The notes beneath the pieces were generated by a model. That model was given only the letters and a program-made list of their open reading frames with translations, searched no databases and had not been told where the DNA came from. The position numbers were made by a program, and so were the translations under genes. A DNA stretch of 64,000 bases from Colinaster sp045639685. Its GTDB lineage: Bacteria; Bacillota; Clostridia; Lachnospirales; Lachnospiraceae. Below, piece after piece: positions 27,435 through 35,312 of this stretch (position 1 is its first letter; each line of letters opens with the position of its first letter). The DNA is taken from NCBI GenBank assembly GCA_045639685.1, contig JAZUDO010000059.1, positions 22,925 to 86,924 on the forward strand, written 5' to 3'.

Positions 27435-28446
27435 TGATTTCGTCGCCTCCGCCTCTTGAAATAACAATTTCCGCACTGTCCTCAAGTTTACGTATTACAT
27501 TTACAATCTTCTGCTGAGCCTCTTCAACATCCTTCATACGAACAGGACCCATAAATTCCATATCTTCCTTTATCATGGTTGCAAGACGCTTTGAAAGGTT
27601 ATTAAAGATTGCAGCCTGTACCTGTTCATTGGTGCCTTTAAGCGCAAGAGCAAGATCGTTGTTGTCAACATCACGCAGCACACGTTGAATAGCTCTGTCG
27701 TCCAAAAGAAGCACATCTTCGAATACAAACATTTTCTTTCTGATTTCATCAGCCAGTTCAGGCTCTTCAATCTCGAGGATTTCAGTAATATGTTTTTCTG
27801 TTCCTCTGTCAACCGTATTAAGAATTTCAACAACCTGATCAACACCGCCGATAATGGTGTAATCCTGATTAACAAGACTTGCCAGTTTGCTTTCAAGCAT
27901 CTTCTCAACCTCTTTAATGATATCCGGGCTTGTTCTGTCCATCATGGCAATTCTCTTTGCAACATCCGGCTGTCTTTCAGGTGGCAATGCAGAAATAATA
28001 GCTGCGGCCTGGGACGGCTGAAGATAAGACAGAATAAGAGCAATAGTCTGCGGATGCTCATCCTGAATAAAGTTCAAAAGCTGTGCAGGCTCAGTCTTTC
28101 TGACAAACTCGAAAGGCTTAACCTGAAGGCTGGATGTAAGCTTACTGATAACAGATACCGCCTGGTCATTACCCAGAGCTTTTTCAAGAAGTTCCTTGGC
28201 ATAGCCTATACCACCTTCGGCAATATACTGCTGTGCAAGGCAAACCTGATAGAACTCATCAACCACATCATCCTTAACACTCGGTGTAATGCTTCTGGTA
28301 TTGGCTATCTCAAGGGTAAGTTCCTCAATTTCCTCCTCCTTGAGATGTTTAAATATCAATGCGGATTTTTCCGGTCCCAACGCTATAAGCAAAATTGCTG
28401 CTTTTTGTAATCCCGACAAACTGTCGTCTACCTGATTCTTAGGCAT
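27427..28446 (-). CDS. fliG: Flagellar motor switch protein FliG
   Basis: FliG is the rotor protein that takes torque from the stator. The 339-residue protein has all three domains, including the EHPQTIALILSYL armadillo motif in the middle and the C-terminal torque domain with charged residues (MFVFEDVLLLDDRAIQRVLR). It binds FliF, encoded 24 bp upstream. Confidence 0.97.
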   Translation of the reverse strand: MPKNQVDDSLSGLQKAAILLIALGPEKSALIFKHLKEEEIEELTLEIANTRSITPSVKDDVVDEFYQVCLAQQYIAEGGIGYAKELLEKALGNDQAVSVISKLTSSLQVKPFEFVRKTEPAQLLNFIQDEHPQTIALILSYLQPSQAAAIISALPPERQPDVAKRIAMMDRTSPDIIKEVEKMLESKLASLVNQDYTIIGGVDQVVEILNTVDRGTEKHITEILEIEEPELADEIRKKMFVFEDVLLLDDRAIQRVLRDVDNNDLALALKGTNEQVQAAIFNNLSKRLATMIKEDMEFMGPVRMKDVEEAQQKIVNVIRKLEDSAEIVISRGGGDEIIV

Positions 28447-28470
28447 GTCAAACCCCTTTTAACTAAAATA

Positions 28471-30078
28471 TTAACTCCAATCCTCATTAAGCCAGTTTCT
28501 CAAAAGTGAAGCTGCCGCTTCGGGATTCTCTTCCACGAATTTCTCTACTATCTTTCTCGTTTCAGACTTGGTCTCAACTTCAATTGTATCCACTTCGGTA
28601 GCCGGTCCTGACTGAAGAAGCTCTTCAACCGAAAGTTCTTCTTCAACCGCCTGCGGCTCATCCGACTTCATACCTCTGATAATTACAAATGCAAGAAGAA
28701 GCAGTATTGCAACAATAAGAACAATCTGAATAATATCGCTTACTTCTATTGCCGTGCCTTCCTTGTCAATAAACAAAGGTTCTTCATAGGCAACTATCGT
28801 AATGGACTCTGCCGGGATGCCTGAAGCATTGGCAACAAGCTCCACCAGACTCTCGTCAACTTCTATTTTGGTTCTTGTCTGATTAGCGATTTTATATTCT
28901 TCCCATGTTATTCCGTCAAGCAGTCCCTGAGTCTTGGCATCCTCTTCCTTAAGTGCCTTATACTTAATTGCCGCAATGGAAGCCGACGAATCACTGTACT
29001 TAACAAGTCCTGCCGGAATTGTCTTCATGGTAATCTTTTCATTGGGGACATAGTTCCTTGACTCTTCCTTTACGGTAGAGCTGGATGTCTCGGAATCCTG
29101 AATTACATAGGTTGTACCGTCTTCACCGTTGGAATCGGTTCCCGGTACTCCCGCTGTTCCTCCTGTTGATTCGGATTCATATATATCCTCCGAGCTGAGC
29201 ACACCCTGGCTTTGGTTATCTGCCGGATAATAAAGATGCTCCGTCTCCTCAACAACAGAGAAATCCAGTTCCAGATTGCTTGATACTTCTATAAGGTCAA
29301 ATTCATTGGTTCCGAGAAGAACCTTCTTAATATTATTCTGAATAATTGCTTCGGCATTCTGCTTTACAGCCTGCTGTCCTGTAGCCGAGCCGGTAATCGA
29401 ATAATCCTCATCACCGGAAAACAGCAGATTGCCCTCATTATCAATAATCGTAATATTGGCTATTGTTTCATTGCCCAAAGCAGTTTTAACGAATTTTGCC
29501 ACATTTTCAGCGTTCTCAGCGGTGAATTCGCCGTCGGGCTCAATCATAATAGCGGCTGCAGCCTGTTCCTTTTTACTTATAAGAGTTCCATCGTTCTGAG
29601 GAATGTCAAGCTGAACCGTTGCATTCTTAACATTGGAAAGACCACTGATATGGGCTTCCATCTGACTTTCCAGATACAGTTTATAAGAACGCTGCTTATC
29701 CGTCTCGGTTGTTGAAAGACCACCACCTGTCACATTGCTGAGGTCATAGGTTGATGTCGGAATATTATTGGCACCCAAAAGAAGATTGGCCTGACCAACC
29801 TGACTCTTAAGAACACTGATCTGATATCCGTCCGTACTTGTTTTATAAGTAATCACCGGGTCGGCAGATTCAAACAATTCGATAATCTGCGATGCTTCCT
29901 TCGTTGACTCACATGTAACAAGCACCTCATAAACAGGTTTTGTAAGCACAGAAATGAGTATCGCAAGAGCGACTATTACGCCTGCTGCAACAGACACAAT
30001 AATCGTCTTCTGTCTTGATTCAAATTTGTTCCACCATTCAAGGATCTTTTGTGGTATCTGCCTAAGCTTCTCAACCAT
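28471..30078 (-). CDS. fliF: Flagellar MS-ring protein FliF
   Basis: FliF builds the MS ring. The 535-residue protein has two transmembrane helices (about residues 28-47 and 448-467), ring-building motifs (SQIIELFESADPVITYK, GANNIPTSTYDLSN) between them, and a C-terminal cytoplasmic tail (ESLRNWLNEDWS-like end) that binds FliG. Confidence 0.96.
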   Translation of the reverse strand: MVEKLRQIPQKILEWWNKFESRQKTIIVSVAAGVIVALAILISVLTKPVYEVLVTCESTKEASQIIELFESADPVITYKTSTDGYQISVLKSQVGQANLLLGANNIPTSTYDLSNVTGGGLSTTETDKQRSYKLYLESQMEAHISGLSNVKNATVQLDIPQNDGTLISKKEQAAAAIMIEPDGEFTAENAENVAKFVKTALGNETIANITIIDNEGNLLFSGDEDYSITGSATGQQAVKQNAEAIIQNNIKKVLLGTNEFDLIEVSSNLELDFSVVEETEHLYYPADNQSQGVLSSEDIYESESTGGTAGVPGTDSNGEDGTTYVIQDSETSSSTVKEESRNYVPNEKITMKTIPAGLVKYSDSSASIAAIKYKALKEEDAKTQGLLDGITWEEYKIANQTRTKIEVDESLVELVANASGIPAESITIVAYEEPLFIDKEGTAIEVSDIIQIVLIVAILLLLAFVIIRGMKSDEPQAVEEELSVEELLQSGPATEVDTIEVETKSETRKIVEKFVEENPEAAASLLRNWLNEDWS

Positions 30079-30099
30079 GATCTTTGTAAACTCCCTTTA

Positions 30100-30426
30100 T
30101 TATAACTGCATCTGCATGAGTTCCTTATAAGCCTCAAGCAGCTTATCCCTTACCGCAACAGTATACTGAAGCGCCGTAGACGCCTTTTCCAATGCGATAG
30201 TCAAATCATGGGTGTTATCTGTAAGTCCCATAGAGAACTTCAATTCCTCGTTCTCCGCATCCGAAAGGTATGCATTTGTAGTGCTGATATTATCAAGCGC
30301 AGTCTGGAAAATGGAACTGAAGGCTTCCTGACCCTCATTGGCCGCAGGCGTAACTCCGGCGATGGAATTCTGCGAGGTATTCTTAATAGCGCCTGATGTT
30401 ATATTGTATAAAGATGTAATATCCAT
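30100..30426 (-). CDS. fliE: Flagellar hook-basal body protein FliE
   Basis: The 108-residue protein has the FliE pattern NTHDLTIALEKASTALQYTV followed by AVRDKLLEAYKELMQMQL. It joins the MS ring to the proximal rod. It lies 17 bp after flgC. Confidence 0.95.
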   Translation of the reverse strand: MDITSLYNITSGAIKNTSQNSIAGVTPAANEGQEAFSSIFQTALDNISTTNAYLSDAENEELKFSMGLTDNTHDLTIALEKASTALQYTVAVRDKLLEAYKELMQMQL

Positions 30427-30443
30427 TTATTGCTCCTTATATA

Positions 30444-30890
30444 TTACTTGCCCATCTGTAATCCCTGCTGAGCAATATTCTTACTTGCGTCAAATGCTGT
30501 TGCATTGGCCTCATAACTTCTTGAAGCATCAATGAGGTTCGTCATCTCCGTGATGATATTAACATTCGGATAGAGGACATATCCGTTCTCATCCGCATCC
30601 GGATGTGAAGGATCGTAAACCAGGTTTCCTTCCGACGTATTATCTTCAAAGGCATTACTTACCTTTACTCCATGACCCTTAAAACGTTCAGTTGCCCTGC
30701 CGAAAATAGTATCGAAATTGTCATGTCCGCCATTTTTCTCTTCAAAGGTAACAACCTTTCTTTTATATGGTGTGCCATCCTCAGTTCTTGTGGTGTTGGC
30801 ATTGGCAATATTCTCGGAAATAACATCCATACGATAACGCTGGGCTGTAAGTCCGCTGGAATTAATATTAAAAGAATCAAACATTCCCAT
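30444..30890 (-). CDS. flgC: Flagellar basal-body rod protein FlgC
   Basis: The 148-residue proximal rod protein has the rod family N-terminal motif (LTAQRYRMDVISENIANANT) and C-terminal motif (NLIDASRSYEANATAFDASK). It follows flgB by about 54 bp. Confidence 0.96.
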   Translation of the reverse strand: MGMFDSFNINSSGLTAQRYRMDVISENIANANTTRTEDGTPYKRKVVTFEEKNGGHDNFDTIFGRATERFKGHGVKVSNAFEDNTSEGNLVYDPSHPDADENGYVLYPNVNIITEMTNLIDASRSYEANATAFDASKNIAQQGLQMGK

Positions 30891-30944
30891 AAGCTACTCC
30901 TTTACTACTTCTCTTGCTTCTTTTCCTTCTTCTCTCAAGGTCAA

Positions 30945-31334
30945 CTACTTCATTACGGCCTTGAGATTATTGAACTCTGCTGTAAGTGAAGCCATGAGTC
31001 CCTGATAACGAAGCTGGTTGGCAGCAAGCTGTACCTGCTCCTGTTCCGGATCCACATTGTTTCCGTCAAGTCGATAAGAGAAATCTCCCGAATCCGTATA
31101 GATTCTTGGTTTAAGTCGTGAAAGATCTACATTCTTAACCTTTGCATCGATAGAAGTATACTTCTGGTGTTTCAACGCCTCCGTAAGCTGACTTTCAAAA
31201 TCCACATCCTGCCTCTTATAGCCCGGAGTGTCCTGATTGGCAATATTGTTGGCTATCAGTTCATTCCTTGTCCAGGATGCATCCGCAGCCTTATCCAGTA
31301 CATTAATATAGCTGTAAACGCCTGAATTAATCAT
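30945..31334 (-). CDS. flgB: Flagellar basal-body rod protein FlgB
   Basis: FlgB is the first rod gene and first gene of the flagellar operon. The protein has the NELIANNIANQDTPGYKRQD motif and the C-terminal QLAANQLRYQGLMASL segment. I chose the ATG at 31334 (129 residues) with AAGGAC at 6 bases; a longer frame reaches 31361. Confidence 0.95.
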   Translation of the reverse strand: MINSGVYSYINVLDKAADASWTRNELIANNIANQDTPGYKRQDVDFESQLTEALKHQKYTSIDAKVKNVDLSRLKPRIYTDSGDFSYRLDGNNVDPEQEQVQLAANQLRYQGLMASLTAEFNNLKAVMK

Positions 31335-31453
31335 TATCTGTCCTTTCCTAAGGTCATCCACGCATTAGCCCCGACAACGCATAATATAGTGCGTAACTTA
31401 TGTAAACCTCACAAGATATTGTGGTTTTGGGCATAATGCTCACACCTTATTTC

Positions 31454-31481
31454 ATTATAAAGAAATATGTAAAAAATACAA
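31454..31481 (-). promoter_or_regulatory. Probable main promoter of the flagellar operon
   Basis: The minus strand has TTGTAT, a 16-bp spacer and TATAAT, between the codY terminator and flgB. The -10 is perfect and the -35 weak. The resulting leader is about 115 bases. No sigma-28 consensus was seen. Confidence 0.5.
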
Positions 31482-31522
31482 GAGAATTTCGCAAAAAAAC
31501 ACACTATGTTGTAGTTTTTAAA

Positions 31523-31557
31523 CAAAAAAGGACCTATACATTGTATAAGTCCTTTTA
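31523..31557 (-). terminator. Intrinsic terminator of codY
   Basis: The minus strand forms a stem of about 15 bp (AAAAGGACTTATACA pairing with TGTATAGGTCCTTTT, one mismatch) with a very small loop, followed by a T run. It lies about 95 bases after the codY stop. Confidence 0.8.
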
Positions 31558-31649
31558 TGAAAGCGGAATCCTTTCAATTTTATTATCGGAATAATGCCTT
31601 CCTACTATTAGTCCCTTTTTCGAAAAAAATAAATGTCAGACGAAAATTG

Positions 31650-32435
31650 TTAATGTCCGGTATCCTTTCTAAGTTTTTCAATCTCATCAAATACCACATC
31701 GTTGAGAACCTTTATATAGGTTCCTTTCATTCCTGAAGATCTTGATTCAATTACTCCGGCAGATTCGAATTTACGAAGTGCATTAACAATAACGCTTCTT
31801 GTTATTCCAACTCTGTCTGCTATCTTACTTGCAACAAGAATTCCTTCCATTCCGTCAAGTTCATCAAATATATGAACAATAGCTTCCATCTCGGAGAAAC
31901 TGAGCGTTCCGATTGCCGATTTGACAACCGCAACCTTTCTGGATTCTTCCGCATTTTCTTCATTAACGGCACGCAACATTTCCAATCCTACAACGGTTGA
32001 ACCATATTCGCAAAGGATAATGTCATCAATATCATACATCTGCCCTGATTTGTATACAAAGAGAGTACCAAGTCTCTCGCCTGCAATCTCAATGGGAGCA
32101 ATGATTGCCGTAATCTTGCTTACATCGGTGTCCTCAAATCCAAGGGTTTCAAGATTAACATTCTCTTTCGTTGAAAGGACAGATAGCATACGCTCATTCA
32201 GCATAGGATCAATGAATCCGCCAACTTTGTCCTTGATAAGCTCATGAATAACTTCAACACTGTCCGCATTATCAATGCCGAGAACTTTTCCTTTTCTGCT
32301 TATTACAAGCACATTGCTTCCAAGTATCTCCTGCATAACAGCACAGATATCATTGAAAACAACTTTACTGGAATTGTTGTTGTGGAGAAGCTTCCCAATC
32401 TTTCTGGTCTTGTCTAAAAGCTGAACACTACTCAT
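31650..32435 (-). CDS. codY: GTP- and branched-chain amino acid-sensing repressor CodY
   Basis: The 261-residue protein has the N-terminal GAF domain that binds isoleucine/valine and the C-terminal winged helix with the almost invariant ASKIADRVGITRSVIVNALR recognition segment (about residues 203-225). CodY represses starvation and motility genes when amino acids and GTP are plentiful. Its place just upstream of flgB is conserved in B. subtilis, though the xerC-hslV-hslU genes found there are absent here and topA lies directly upstream. Confidence 0.97.
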   Translation of the reverse strand: MSSVQLLDKTRKIGKLLHNNNSSKVVFNDICAVMQEILGSNVLVISRKGKVLGIDNADSVEVIHELIKDKVGGFIDPMLNERMLSVLSTKENVNLETLGFEDTDVSKITAIIAPIEIAGERLGTLFVYKSGQMYDIDDIILCEYGSTVVGLEMLRAVNEENAEESRKVAVVKSAIGTLSFSEMEAIVHIFDELDGMEGILVASKIADRVGITRSVIVNALRKFESAGVIESRSSGMKGTYIKVLNDVVFDEIEKLRKDTGH

Positions 32436-32466
32436 AGATACTACCTCCTTTTGAAAGTATGGTACT

Positions 32467-32495
32467 ATTGTATCACTATTTGAATATTAATTCAA
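32467..32495 (-). promoter_or_regulatory. codY promoter
   Basis: The minus strand reads TTGAAT, 17 bp, TACAAT, with a TG one base before the -10. AGGAGG precedes the codY start. The stretch at 32507-32521 (AATTTTTCTAAATTG on the minus strand) is a partial match, about 10 of 15, to the CodY box AATTTTCWGAAAATT. Confidence 0.65.
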
Positions 32496-32632
32496 GAATT
32501 ATTAGACAATTTAGAAAAATTAAACAAATTTACTTTTTTTATTGAATAATAGATTAGATTTACATAATATTTTGCTACTATTTGTGAACTGACCTGCTTC
32601 TCATATCGGCAATAAATTAAGGTTGGGATTTT

Positions 32633-32964
32633 AATCCCCAAAATTGCGGGGATTTTTGATAAACTTGGATTTGAATTACAGATTTTGCTTATTTTCCCCA
32701 TTATCTGTAACCCTAGTGCCTTTGCCTGCGCTTATGGGTTACAGATTTGACTTCTTTTTTCTCTTTTCTGTAACCCTAGACATTTCACTGTAACCCTAGC
32801 CATTTCAGCACAGTTTTTACCGGTTTAATATTTACCAGTTTGGCCAGCCTTAATACACCCGCCTTAATACACCCGCCTTAATACACCCGCCTTAATACAC
32901 CAGCCTTAATACACCAGCCTTAATACACCAGCCCTAATACTCAGCCCTAATACTCACATTCAAA
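32633..32964. repeat. Repeat-rich intergenic region between codY and topA
   Basis: No gene is supported here. From 32705 there are three direct copies of CTGTAACCCTA (32705-32715, 32768-32778, 32788-32798) and one inverted partial copy (32736-32744). From 32847 to 32956 lies a tandem array: six 14-bp units GCCTTAATACACC[C/A] and two 13-bp units GCCCTAATACTCA. A hairpin AATCCCC/GGGGATT lies at 32633-32654 and is followed by Ts on the plus strand. Confidence 0.85.
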
Positions 32965-32999
32965 ATTACAAAAACCGGGGAATCCCCGGTTTTTGTAAT
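32965..32999 (-). terminator. Terminator of topA, symmetric
   Basis: A perfect 17-bp inverted repeat (ATTACAAAAACCGGGGA with its complement, centre at 32982) is flanked by A and T runs, so it can act on both strands. It lies 55 bases after the topA stop. Confidence 0.85.
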
Positions 33000-33053
33000 A
33001 TCTATATGCGCAATACTTATTTACGCAATCTAATCACACTATACTCATTCGCA

Positions 33054-35096
33054 CTACTTATTCTCGCTGTAATTACATTCTTCCGACATACATACAAGCT
33101 TAGCGCCTCTTACAAGAAGCATCTTGCCGCACTTAGGGCAAAGCTTTCCGGATGGCTTCTGCCATGACATGAAATCACACTCAGGGTTGTCTATACAACC
33201 ATAGTACTTTCTGCCCTTTCTTGATGCACGAAGCACAATATCCTTACCGCAGTTAGGACATGCAACACCAATCCTCTCAAAGTAAGGCTTTGTAAAACGG
33301 CACTCCGGGAAACCCGAGCAGGCCTGGAACTTACCGTGAGGTCCATACTTAATATAAAGCGGTCTTCCGCACTCTTCACAGTTCTCACCGGAAAGTTCTT
33401 CCTTAACCTCAACGTTCTCAAGCTGTTTTTCTGCCTCTGTTACGGCTGCGTCCAAATCAGGATAGAAGTTGGAAATAATTGTCTTCCATTTAACATTGCC
33501 CTCTTCAACCGCATCAAGAAGCGCTTCCATATTGGCAGTAAAGGTCACATCCACTATACTTGGGAATGCTTCCTTCATCATATTGTTAACAATCTCACCT
33601 AACTCGGTAACAAAGATATTTCTGCCTTCCTTAACGATATAACGTCTTGCAAGAATTGTACTGATTGTAGGAGCATAGGTACTGGGACGTCCGATTCCCA
33701 GCTCCTCAAGGGCACGTACAAGGCTTGCCTCTGTATAATGAGCTGCCGGCTGAGTGAAATGCTGCTTTGCATCAAAATCTTCGCATTTTAACACACTCTT
33801 CTCAGTAAGAGTTGAAAGAAGGCTGTTGGTCTCCTCCTTCTCCTCGTCCGCCTCTGTATATACAACTCTGAAACCGTCAAATGCTATCTTGCTGGATGCT
33901 GCAGAGAATGTGCTGTCACCTGCCTGCATCTTAACACTTGTGGTTTCATATTCCGCATCTGTCATACGTGATGCAACAAATCTCTTCCAAATCAGTGTAT
34001 AAAGTCTTAACTGATCACGATTAAGAGAATCCTTCATAAGTATCGGTGTTCTGCTTATATCAGTAGGTCTGATTGCTTCATGGGCGTCCTGAATCTTGCT
34101 TCCGGACTTGGCAACGCTTACATTTTCACCGGCATATTTTTCACCGTAATTCTCTTTTATATAATCAGCAGCAGCATTTCTTGCTTCATCACTGACACGG
34201 GTAGAATCAGTTCTAAGGTAGGTGATAACACCGACAGTTCCCTGCCCCTTTATCTCAACGCCTTCATACAACTGCTGTGCAATTCGCATTGTCTTGGTTG
34301 TAGAGAAGTTTAACGCCTTACTTGCTTCCTGCTGCAATGTAGAAGTGGTAAATGGCAACGGTGCTTTCTTGGCTCTGCTTCCCTTCTTCACATCAGTTAT
34401 GGTAAATGTTGATTTCTCAAGTTTCTTAACCAGATCATCAACCTGCTTTTTATCCTTTAACTCACCACAGTATTTTGCGGCAAAGGTTTTTCCTGCTTTT
34501 GCACTTACCAGTGCATCCAATGACCAATACTCTTCAGGTACAAATGCATTTATCTCATCTTCTCTGTCGCAGATAATACGAAGTGCGACAGACTGAACTC
34601 GTCCGGCACTGAGACCTCTTTTAACCTTTGCCCAAAGAAGCGGCGATATACGATAGCCCACGCATCTGTCAAGGCATCTTCTTGCCTGCTGTGCATCAAC
34701 AAGGTCCATATCTATCTCTCGTGCATTTTTAAGTGAGTCCTTAACCGCATTCTTGGTTATCTCATTAAATGTAATTCGGTATACTTTTTTGCCCTCAAGC
34801 TTAAGTGCCGCCATAAGGTGCCAGCTGATTGCCTCTCCCTCACGGTCAGGGTCGGTTGCAAGATATATCTTCTCTGCTTTCTTCACTTCCTTACGAAGAT
34901 TTGCAAGAATGTCGCCCTTACCTCTGATGGTTATATACTTGGGTTCATAATCATTGTCCACATCAATTCCAAGTGATGACTTGGGCAAATCCCTTACATG
35001 ACCGTTGCTGGCTGCAACGCAGTAATTACTTCCCAAAAATTTTCCAATTGTCTTCACCTTAGCCGGTGACTCAACTATAACAAGATTTTTAGCCAT
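33054..35096 (-). CDS. topA: DNA topoisomerase I
   Basis: This 680-residue type IA topoisomerase relaxes negative supercoils. It begins with the Toprim domain (NLVIVESPAKVKTIGKFLG and ATDPDREGEAISWHL), has the catalytic tyrosine in VGVITYLRTDSTRVS near residue 300, and ends in three C4 zinc ribbons (CEECGRP, CPNCGKD and CPKCGKM each followed by a CxnPEC or CMSEEC half). The start has GAGGG upstream. Confidence 0.97.
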   Translation of the reverse strand: MAKNLVIVESPAKVKTIGKFLGSNYCVAASNGHVRDLPKSSLGIDVDNDYEPKYITIRGKGDILANLRKEVKKAEKIYLATDPDREGEAISWHLMAALKLEGKKVYRITFNEITKNAVKDSLKNAREIDMDLVDAQQARRCLDRCVGYRISPLLWAKVKRGLSAGRVQSVALRIICDREDEINAFVPEEYWSLDALVSAKAGKTFAAKYCGELKDKKQVDDLVKKLEKSTFTITDVKKGSRAKKAPLPFTTSTLQQEASKALNFSTTKTMRIAQQLYEGVEIKGQGTVGVITYLRTDSTRVSDEARNAAADYIKENYGEKYAGENVSVAKSGSKIQDAHEAIRPTDISRTPILMKDSLNRDQLRLYTLIWKRFVASRMTDAEYETTSVKMQAGDSTFSAASSKIAFDGFRVVYTEADEEKEETNSLLSTLTEKSVLKCEDFDAKQHFTQPAAHYTEASLVRALEELGIGRPSTYAPTISTILARRYIVKEGRNIFVTELGEIVNNMMKEAFPSIVDVTFTANMEALLDAVEEGNVKWKTIISNFYPDLDAAVTEAEKQLENVEVKEELSGENCEECGRPLYIKYGPHGKFQACSGFPECRFTKPYFERIGVACPNCGKDIVLRASRKGRKYYGCIDNPECDFMSWQKPSGKLCPKCGKMLLVRGAKLVCMSEECNYSENK

Positions 35097-35220
35097 TATT
35101 TATCCCTCGAAAAAGCTTAAGCTCCCTCTCCGTTCCCTTTATAACCTTTAAAACTCCCTTTTGATGTCTTTTTAATAAGAAGAAACTCATCTTAATAGGA
35201 AGAAACACATTTCGTGCACC

Positions 35221-35249
35221 ACTATACAACAAAAAAAATAGGATGTCAA
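35221..35249 (-). promoter_or_regulatory. topA promoter
   Basis: The minus strand reads TTGACA, 17 bp, TATAGT, a near-consensus sigma-A promoter. The leader of about 115 bases contains two copies of a 15-bp TTTCTTCYTATTAAR direct repeat at about 35172-35211. Confidence 0.75.
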
Positions 35250-35268
35250 AAAGAAATTACAAAATCAC

Positions 35269-35301
35269 AAAAAAATTCCCGGCACTTTCGTGTCGGGAAT
35301 T
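35269..35301 (-). terminator. Terminator of the filament operon
   Basis: A 12-bp stem with one mismatch (AATTCCCGACAC and GTGCCGGGAATT on the minus strand) and a GAAA tetraloop is followed by seven Ts. It lies just after the stop of the giant surface protein gene. Confidence 0.88.
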
Positions 35302-35312
35302 CAGAAAAAACA

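Noticed and set aside
32603..32610. GCCGATAT on the minus strand, resembling a sigma-28 -10 element
   Set aside because: No TAAA lies at the required 15-base distance, and the downstream gene has a good sigma-A promoter closer by.
32633..32657. Plus-strand terminator-like hairpin AATCCCC/GGGGATT with Ts
   Set aside because: There is no plus-strand gene upstream for it to serve.
32492..32701. 69-codon minus-strand ORF upstream of codY
   Set aside because: It runs through the codY promoter and AT-rich spacer, has no ribosome binding site and an unusual composition.
32705..32798. TAACCCTA units similar to eukaryotic telomere repeats
   Set aside because: Only three short copies are spaced irregularly in a plainly bacterial context.
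32847..32956. Possible CRISPR array
   Set aside because: The units are only 13-14 bp, directly adjoining, with no spacers and no cas genes nearby.
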